Positions 32,486 through 37,256 of a stretch of DNA of 37,256 nucleotides are shown here, piece after piece. Both the position numbers and the translations under genes were made by a program. A model generated the notes under the pieces. The model was not told the origin of the DNA. It made no database searches and saw only the letters and a program-made list of their open reading frames with translations. Source of the DNA: an archaeon (GTDB lineage: Archaea; Iainarchaeota; Iainarchaeia; Iainarchaeales; CSSED10-239); contig JAKQHQ010000009.1 of the NCBI GenBank assembly GCA_029557995.1, positions 1-37,256 on the forward strand, in the 5' to 3' direction. Position 1 is the stretch's first letter; every line of letters starts with the position of its first letter.

Positions 32486-34237
32486 TCATTGATTTTGCTT
32501 TTTCAATATCTTCTCTTTTGCTCTATCTATCATCTCTATCTCTCTTTGGCATAGGTCATCCTCTATTTTCTCTAGTTTAGCTATGCCCTCAAGAGAAAGA
32601 GCCACATCTAAAATATCCCCTTCCTTGAAATCTTTCAGGTAAACTGCGTCAGCAATTGAGACAGCAACTTCGGATTCTTCTTTTGCTATGTCAACTGCTT
32701 TGCCATTTGACTGAATTCCTTCCACCTTACCGATGATATTTCCGTTATGCTCTATTATTGCTCCAACCACCAAGCGCCCGTCTATAACCCGAACACCAAC
32801 GACTGCTGGCTTGGAACTCCTGAATATGAAGTTTGGAAGTACCTTGAAGCTACAGGGATAAACTATGCCTTTTAGCAACTTGTCTTTTTCCTGTCTTTTA
32901 AACTTCTCTAGCCAATCTTGATAGTCCTCAATTAATTTATATATGATATTGTTTTTAAATATAGGGATTTGCAACTTTTCTATTTCATCCAGAAATTCTT
33001 GTTCAATCTTCACGTCGAATAGAAAAAGAACTCCCTGCTCCTTGTTCTGCTCGTGAAGTATCTTTAGCTCCAAAAGGTCCTTGCTTGAAAAATCACCAAG
33101 ACCGGAGTTGGCGATTGGAATACACTCTGTGTCCAACAATTTGTGTAAGGCCTCAAGGGAGCCCAAAGTGTCTGCCTTGACAAACGCACCAGTGCTACCT
33201 TTTGTTAAACAAGAATATGTTTTTATCTTTAGGTCTTCAACAGCTTTATTATCATCTGCTGAGACAATCACAGCGCCTGGAAGGCATTCCGATATGTTTG
33301 GGGCAACAACCTTTACACCTGCAGCTGCACATATATCGTTACATTTTACAAACTTGCATTTTTTATCAACAGCAGACATGAAATTTGGCTTTAACAGGGC
33401 TTTCACCTTCGTGGTCATTATCCCGCCTCTTGTAGGAAAACAAATTTCGTCTTTCACCTTTAAACAACCTTGATAGACTATAACATCTGCTGTTGCTCCT
33501 ATCCCTTTAACTTCATCTAGTTCCAGCACAGCTCCCTGCATGTAATCGTTTTCATCAATAGTTAGCCTCTTACCAAGAAATTTCTGGCTTAAGACAGCAA
33601 GAAACAAGATGATTTCTGAAAGCCCAAGCCCATATAGGATGCTTGCTGGTATCACAACTACTTGCTTTGTGAAATCCGTAACCCTATCAAACCTTTCAGC
33701 AGTAAACCCTTTGTCATAAAGTTGTCCGACAATCCTATAAACAAGCTCATCTATTTTATCTGAAACTGCCTTTGTCTGACTATTTAAACAATCAGTTATA
33801 TTGTTAACTGTCTTTTCAAACCCGAAAATTAAATCAATCTTATTTGCAACTACAATAAAAGGCACCTTGTACATCTTCAAAAGGTCTATTGTCTGGATGT
33901 CTTGCGCCTGCAGACCCTTATTGATGTCTGTAACCAAAACCACAAGGTCAGCCAATGCCCCACCCCTCTCCCTTAGGTTGTCAAAAGCGTTGTGCCCAGG
34001 TGTGTCAATGAACAGCAAGCCAGGTATATTCAACTCAAAATTGTATTTCTTTATTAACTCCCCACTGAATTTATTTACTGTCTCAATTGTTATCTCTGTT
34101 GCGCCGATGTGCTGTGTTATCTTACCGATTTCCTTGTCTACTATGGAGGTACCTTTGATCATGTCTAGGAAAGTGGTCTTTCCTGAGTCTATATGACCCA
34201 TAACTGTAATTATCGGTTGTCTGTAGACTATAGTCAA
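32486..34237 (-). CDS. infB: Translation initiation factor aIF5B
   Basis: GTPase that promotes subunit joining. It has 583 residues: G1 GHIDSGKTTFLD (14-25), G2 ITQHIGATEI, G3 DTPGHNAFDNLRERG, G4 ANKID, then domains II-IV (KADTLGSLEALHKLL, RSSKPAVVGVRVIDGRLVVG) of normal archaeal length. The P-loop has Ser where IF2/IF5B proteins almost always have His. The start is TTG 34237; the triplet before it is TGA and the one before that ATG. The only early ATG lies inside the P-loop, so TTG is required. It is followed by rps6e after 16 nt. Confidence 0.96.
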   Translation of the reverse strand: MTIVYRQPIITVMGHIDSGKTTFLDMIKGTSIVDKEIGKITQHIGATEITIETVNKFSGELIKKYNFELNIPGLLFIDTPGHNAFDNLRERGGALADLVVLVTDINKGLQAQDIQTIDLLKMYKVPFIVVANKIDLIFGFEKTVNNITDCLNSQTKAVSDKIDELVYRIVGQLYDKGFTAERFDRVTDFTKQVVVIPASILYGLGLSEIILFLAVLSQKFLGKRLTIDENDYMQGAVLELDEVKGIGATADVIVYQGCLKVKDEICFPTRGGIMTTKVKALLKPNFMSAVDKKCKFVKCNDICAAAGVKVVAPNISECLPGAVIVSADDNKAVEDLKIKTYSCLTKGSTGAFVKADTLGSLEALHKLLDTECIPIANSGLGDFSSKDLLELKILHEQNKEQGVLFLFDVKIEQEFLDEIEKLQIPIFKNNIIYKLIEDYQDWLEKFKRQEKDKLLKGIVYPCSFKVLPNFIFRSSKPAVVGVRVIDGRLVVGAIIEHNGNIIGKVEGIQSNGKAVDIAKEESEVAVSIADAVYLKDFKEGDILDVALSLEGIAKLEKIEDDLCQREIEMIDRAKEKILKKQNQ

Positions 34238-34244
34238 TCACATC

Positions 34245-34256
34245 CTGAAATTTCAG
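34245..34256. promoter_or_regulatory. Perfect palindrome at the aIF5B ribosome site
   Basis: CTGAAATTTCAG is a perfect 12-bp palindrome directly upstream of infB. Its minus-strand end supplies the CAGG of the ribosome site, followed by ATG-TGA-TTG. In RNA it could form a short hairpin next to the start; in DNA it could be a protein site inside the operon. Confidence 0.35.
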
Positions 34257-34288
34257 AGGGCGCACCAAACCAAAAATAGAGAAAAAAA

Positions 34289-34495
34289 TTATTGCACGCT
34301 CTGTTGTTTCTTTCTGTGTCTTTGCTTTTCTATGTGATATATATCTGTCCATCTTGTCTTTAATGGCTTATACTTTTTATTTAATTGGTTTTTTTTGCAT
34401 TTGCTTGAACAAAAATAACTTACTGTGCCATCTTTCTTTGCAAAGATGATGCCAGTGCCTCTCTTTATTTCCTTGCCACAGAATGTGCAGTTCAT
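34289..34495 (-). CDS. rpl24e: Ribosomal protein L24e
   Basis: The 68 residues begin MNCTFCGKEIKRGTGIIF with the first zinc pair and continue SYFCSSKCKKN with the second, then KPLKTRWTDIYH, all typical of L24e. AGGTGAAATCAA precedes the ATG. It sits between rps28e and infB; the nucleoside diphosphate kinase gene often found here in archaea is missing. Confidence 0.97.
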   Translation of the reverse strand: MNCTFCGKEIKRGTGIIFAKKDGTVSYFCSSKCKKNQLNKKYKPLKTRWTDIYHIEKQRHRKKQQSVQ

Positions 34496-34519
34496 TTGAT
34501 TTCACCTACCCTTTTGCAA

Positions 34520-34729
34520 TTACCGACCCCTTGCATCCTTTGCTTCTGACTCTGGATTCATCAAGACAAGGACATCGCCTTTCTTTACAGTGCCCTTTAC
34601 ATTCCTTTTCTTGATTCTTCCTTTCTCAAAGCCCTCTAGTATCCTGCAAAGGACTTGTGTCGCCTCGCCCCTTGAGCCAGTTCTCCCGACAATCTCAACA
34701 ACCTCGGCTGGAACCCCTTCATCTGGCAT
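34520..34729 (-). CDS. rps28e: Ribosomal protein S28e
   Basis: The 69 residues match S28e: PAEVVEIVGRTGSRGEATQVLCRIL, GRIKKRNVKGTVKKGDVLVLM and the closing EAKDARGR. AGGAG precedes the ATG. It follows rpl7ae by 19 nt. Confidence 0.97.
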   Translation of the reverse strand: MPDEGVPAEVVEIVGRTGSRGEATQVLCRILEGFEKGRIKKRNVKGTVKKGDVLVLMNPESEAKDARGR

Positions 34730-34748
34730 AATTATTCAACTCCTGTTT

Positions 34749-35234
34749 TTATTCTTTTTTTTCCTCTGCGCTCTTTTTTTCTTGGACATCCTTTTTAGCA
34801 GGCTGCTTCTTTTCAACTGGCTTTTTCTCAGGGGTTTTCTTCTCCTCTGGCTTTGGCTTAGCTGAGGCACCACCGCTTATCTCCTCTATCTTTGAAAGCA
34901 AGGAGCTAAACTCTTTTTTTAGCACACCTTCATCTACAACTGCAACTGCACTCGCCTTTGCAGAGATACCAGCTAGCTTCCCAAGCTCTTCCCTTGTCTG
35001 GACATAGGTGAAAGGAATGTTCTTTTCCTTGCAGATTACAGGAATATGCATTACAATTTCAGCTGGGGAAATGTCTTGGGCAAGAACCACAAGCTTTGCT
35101 GTGCTTCTCTCAATTGCTTTTGTAACCTCATTGATTCCAATCTTTAGTTTCCCTGACTTGGAAATCTTTGTGAGGGTGTCTATCTGAAGATTCCTAAGCT
35201 CCTCAGGTACTGAAAACTTAACAAACTCTTGCAT
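34749..35234 (-). CDS. rpl7ae: Ribosomal protein L7Ae with Lys/Glu/Pro tail
   Basis: L7Ae binds kink-turns in rRNA and in guide RNAs of box C/D, H/ACA and RNase P particles. The core (1-120) shows KIGINEVTKAIERSTAKLVVLAQDISPAEI and VICKEKNIPFTYVQTREELGKLAG. The last 36 residues are a Lys-Glu-Pro tail (such as EEKKTPEKKPVEKKQPAKKD) beyond the usual length. GGAGG precedes the ATG. This is the first gene of the long operon. Confidence 0.97.
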   Translation of the reverse strand: MQEFVKFSVPEELRNLQIDTLTKISKSGKLKIGINEVTKAIERSTAKLVVLAQDISPAEIVMHIPVICKEKNIPFTYVQTREELGKLAGISAKASAVAVVDEGVLKKEFSSLLSKIEEISGGASAKPKPEEKKTPEKKPVEKKQPAKKDVQEKKSAEEKKE

Positions 35235-35290
35235 ATTTTAAAACCTCCAAATTACTTTTTTTCATCGGCTTTTTTCTTTAGAAAAAAGAT

Positions 35291-35313
35291 GTATTATAAT
35301 ATATTTATTATAA
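35291..35313 (-). promoter_or_regulatory. Promoter of the L7Ae translation operon
   Basis: On the minus strand the stretch reads as overlapping TATA elements (TTTATAATAAATATATTATAA), 55-80 nt upstream of the L7Ae ATG, leaving a leader with the GGAGG site. It is the only clear promoter for the twelve genes that follow. Confidence 0.4.
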
Positions 35314-35320
35314 AGTAAGC

Positions 35321-35330
35321 TTTTTAAATA
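35321..35330 (+). promoter_or_regulatory. TATA box for the deaminase, leaderless spacing
   Basis: TTTTTAAATA is centred about 26 nt before the ATG at 35352 and no Shine-Dalgarno follows, so the message probably starts at or next to the start codon. It lies back to back with the L7Ae operon promoter. Confidence 0.45.
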
Positions 35331-35351
35331 GATTTATAGTTTTATTAGTTT

Positions 35352-35783
35352 ATGATACCAAAAGAAATATTGAAGGAAGTAAAAACGCAGGAACTGCTCT
35401 CCCTTTGCTTAAGAAGGCAAATTGGCGCTGTTATTGTAAAAGATGGAAAGGTTGTTGCTTGTGGGCACAATGGGAACAGCAAAAAGCTAAAGCCCTGCAA
35501 GGATATTGGCTGCGCAAAGAATTACTTTAAGGTCAGGCCTGGGCAAAGAAACGAGCTGTGCACTGGTGTGTGTGCTGAGCAAAGGGCAATCATTACTGCA
35601 TTAAAGAAAGGCATTGACTTAAATGAAGCTAAACTTTATTGCAGTTATTCTCCATGCACTATCTGCTCAAGGCTTTTAGTGGAACTTGGTTTTAGCGAGG
35701 TGCATTATCTCAGGAACTATGGGGACCCACTCTCCAAGCAGATATTACTGCTTGGTGGTGTGAAAAGAGAAAAAGAAAGATAA
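35352..35783 (+). CDS. dCMP/cytidine deaminase-family zinc enzyme
   Basis: The 143 residues have the deaminase fold of the dCMP deaminase type: VIVKDGKVVACGHNG (28-42), an insertion with Cys49, Cys54 and Cys70, the catalytic VCAEQRAI (zinc ligand Cys74, proton-shuttle Glu76) and SPCTICSRLLVELG (zinc ligands Cys102, Cys105). The first ligand is Cys, as in cytidine deaminases, not His as in dCMP deaminase and TadA. The length and the ending resemble ComEB-type dCMP deaminases. Likely role: pyrimidine nucleotide metabolism. A tRNA-adenosine deaminase is unlikely from the motifs. Confidence 0.82.
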   Translation: MIPKEILKEVKTQELLSLCLRRQIGAVIVKDGKVVACGHNGNSKKLKPCKDIGCAKNYFKVRPGQRNELCTGVCAEQRAIITALKKGIDLNEAKLYCSYSPCTICSRLLVELGFSEVHYLRNYGDPLSKQILLLGGVKREKER

Positions 35784-35791
35784 TTGAAATA

Positions 35792-37159
35792 TTATTTTGT
35801 AATTGTAATATTTGTCATTCTTGTGTCTGTAAATGTATTCCCTTCTTTCTCTGCATGTAATTGAACATAAATCAAAACCTCGCCGTGCCCACCAAATGCT
35901 GAGGCAGGATAACCTATTGCATCAAGACAATTTGTATCTAAAATCAGGCTTCCTTCTTGCCCAGTAGTTAAATTATGATAATACCAATCACATGAGACCG
36001 AAGAAAGATTAGATATGTTGCTTTGAGTTAACCCTGTCCTAGCGCTAATCCAATCAACTGGTGTATATAATGTGTCCCGTGCTGGGAATTGCATATCCAA
36101 AGGTAAAATACCATTACCCCAATTACTCCTAAGATCGGCTATCACTGTTAATCCATCACTTACTATCTCTTCTATACCGTTAGTTGCTTTAACATAAAAA
36201 TGAAACATGCTAACTGGGGATGAACCATCAAACCAAAAGCCATTACATGAAGGGTTATAACATACTTGAACTAACTCCGAAAAATTGTCTCCTGTATATA
36301 CAATTCCATCCTTTGGCATATCATATGCCCAATTGTAGTTAAAATCATTAGTTACATCTTGCCCAAACCGGTCTGTTGTTTTTGCATATAAATACATTGG
36401 CGTGTGTGCTGCTAAAAATTCAAACGGAATGCCTCCTGGAAGGGTTGGAGATAGAATTGATACAATATAACTTGGCTCTTTTATTTCTTTGCTTATCGAG
36501 CTTATAATCTCTTGCTCTGGGCTTCCTATTGGGGACACAAAATATGTAAATAAATATATCCCTGCGGATTTACAAGAAAACCTTGTTGTTATACTATATA
36601 CCCCAGATGCTTCTTCTGGTTCTAATAAACCAATATTTTCAAATGTAGAACCATACACTCCATTGTATTTGCAATTCATTGACCCAAAACCATCCTTTTC
36701 TATTGTGATTTTAGTTAGCTCCATATCTGGTGTTTGTGTGGATAATTTAATTTCAAAATATTCATTGAGTAAGGAACTGCTGTTTGGGATTAATTCTAAA
36801 GTAATGGTTTCTGAATACCCACTGCTACAATCTTCTGGACAATCAATCATTGTTTCTGTGGCATCACATGTGCCATCCCCACAAGATGACCCTTCGGGTG
36901 GTTCTTCCATACCAGGTTCTTCCATACCAATAGCGCTGGATGCTATCTGCTGTTCGTCGTTGTAGATTAAAGAACCCTCTATGCTATTATAGATGTCTCC
37001 ATTAGTGCTGTTTCTGTCTTGCTGTGTGCCTGGGTCTGTAACAAAGATGTTCCTCACATTGCTAAGATAAAACATGCCAAAGATTACAGAACCGATCACA
37101 AGCACACCAAAAATAATCAATACTTCTAAAGAACCCTGCCCTCTCTTCGTGGATATCAT
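35792..37159 (-). CDS. Class III signal peptide surface protein
   Basis: The product has 455 residues from the ATG at 37159. The start ISTKRGQGSLEVLIIFGVL carries the QxSxE motif followed by a hydrophobic helix, the archaeal type IV pilin-like signal cut by a prepilin peptidase before the Gln. The longer frame from 37216 would overlap the end of the upstream gene. Residues 93-111 hold a Cys-rich CGDGTCDATE ... CPEDC motif seen in exported archaeal proteins, and the rest is beta-rich with several FNYNWAYD-like Ig or PKD-type stretches. It is probably a pilus-like or surface-anchored protein rather than a major pilin, given its size. Confidence 0.8.
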   Translation of the reverse strand: MISTKRGQGSLEVLIIFGVLVIGSVIFGMFYLSNVRNIFVTDPGTQQDRNSTNGDIYNSIEGSLIYNDEQQIASSAIGMEEPGMEEPPEGSSCGDGTCDATETMIDCPEDCSSGYSETITLELIPNSSSLLNEYFEIKLSTQTPDMELTKITIEKDGFGSMNCKYNGVYGSTFENIGLLEPEEASGVYSITTRFSCKSAGIYLFTYFVSPIGSPEQEIISSISKEIKEPSYIVSILSPTLPGGIPFEFLAAHTPMYLYAKTTDRFGQDVTNDFNYNWAYDMPKDGIVYTGDNFSELVQVCYNPSCNGFWFDGSSPVSMFHFYVKATNGIEEIVSDGLTVIADLRSNWGNGILPLDMQFPARDTLYTPVDWISARTGLTQSNISNLSSVSCDWYYHNLTTGQEGSLILDTNCLDAIGYPASAFGGHGEVLIYVQLHAEKEGNTFTDTRMTNITITK

Positions 37160-37176
37160 CTTTCTAACACCCTTTT

Positions 37177-37254
37177 TTAAGTTAAAATTACCAATGGCAC
37201 AACTGCAACTGCGCATGATAAGCTCCCTAATATATCAAGTGCATCAGTTACCTG
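37177..37254 (-). CDS. C-terminal end of an upstream gene, cut by window edge
   Basis: One minus-strand frame is open from the window edge to TAA at 37177-37179, giving 25 residues QVTDALDILGSLSCAVAVVP plus five more hydrophobic ones; the other two frames close at once. It ends 17 nt before the class III signal protein start, a typical operon gap, which supports that start. Product unknown. Confidence 0.4.
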   Translation of the reverse strand, partial: QVTDALDILGSLSCAVAVVPLVILT

Positions 37255-37256
37255 AG

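Noticed and set aside
35352..35783. TadA-like enzyme that would edit A34 of tRNA-Leu
   Set aside because: The motifs (VCAEQ, SPCTIC) are of the nucleotide/nucleoside deaminase type; TadA has HAE and PCxMC with a different C-terminus.

Overview
The window reads as a piece of an AT-rich archaeal chromosome. The archaeal markers are a DnaG-type primase, Hjc resolvase, Pth2, Kae1, a group II chaperonin (thermosome), a Sulfolobus-type OB-fold SSB, Spt4, RNA polymerase subunit Rpo7, aIF2-gamma, aIF5B, ribosomal proteins found only in archaea and eukaryotes (S6e, S24e, S27ae, S28e, L24e, L7Ae), a QxSxE class III signal peptide and a geranylgeranyl reductase-like flavoprotein. Genes are short, tightly packed, often overlapping, and usually preceded by a GGTGA/GGAGG-type Shine-Dalgarno. 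Several gene slots usual in euryarchaeal operons are absent. This fits a small-genome lineage such as DPANN, but that placement is inference. I see no rRNA, transposase, phage gene or CRISPR array.

Layout. 1-1.45 kb: 3'-truncated secreted transglutaminase-like gene (minus). 1.5-1.9 kb: tRNA-Val and tRNA-Leu separated by a 49-bp tandem hairpin repeat. 1.9-9.1 kb: small membrane protein, DnaG, a YggU-family protein, Hjc, a 47-residue mini-gene, Pth2, an unknown protein, Kae1, CysRS and an unknown basic protein. 9.2-13.9 kb: AsnRS, IleRS, tRNA-Ile(UAU) and SSB. 14.0-16.6 kb: thermosome, a histone-fold/coiled-coil protein and two hyperacidic mini-proteins. 16.8-19.3 kb: an RNA m5C methyltransferase with a separate PUA-like partner, a frameshifted alpha/beta hydrolase, tRNA-Ile(GAU) and tRNA-Gln. 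19.4-26.2 kb: cell-surface genes (small anchored acidic protein, secreted coiled-coil protein, 1165-residue FN3 protein) with a geranylgeranyl reductase-like enzyme. 26.3-28.1 kb: short TraB protein and PHP hydrolase, meeting at a 60-bp tandem duplication. 28.1-28.5 kb: intergenic region with a candidate structured RNA. 28.5-35.2 kb: a twelve-gene translation/transcription operon (L7Ae-S28e-L24e-aIF5B-S6e-aIF2gamma-PIN-Rpo7-Spt4-S24e-S27ae-CPBP protease). 35.3-37.3 kb: a deaminase, a class III signal peptide surface protein and the tail of another gene.

How the parts fit. Most of the window is information processing: tRNA charging (Cys, Asn, Ile), tRNA t6A modification (Kae1), rescue of peptidyl-tRNA (Pth2), RNA methylation, initiation (aIF2gamma, aIF5B) and DNA metabolism (DnaG, Hjc, SSB). 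Surface proteins are interspersed.

The points most worth a second look are: a tRNA-Leu with an A34 (AAG) anticodon; tRNA-Ile(UAU) placed directly upstream of ileS; a histone-fold protein with a long C-terminal helix beside two hyperacidic mini-proteins; a candidate ncRNA at 28182-28287; a start-stop-TTG arrangement with a palindrome at the aIF5B start; a His-to-Ser change in the aIF5B P-loop; and local tandem duplications at two gene ends. No single new multi-gene system is proven by the sequence alone.
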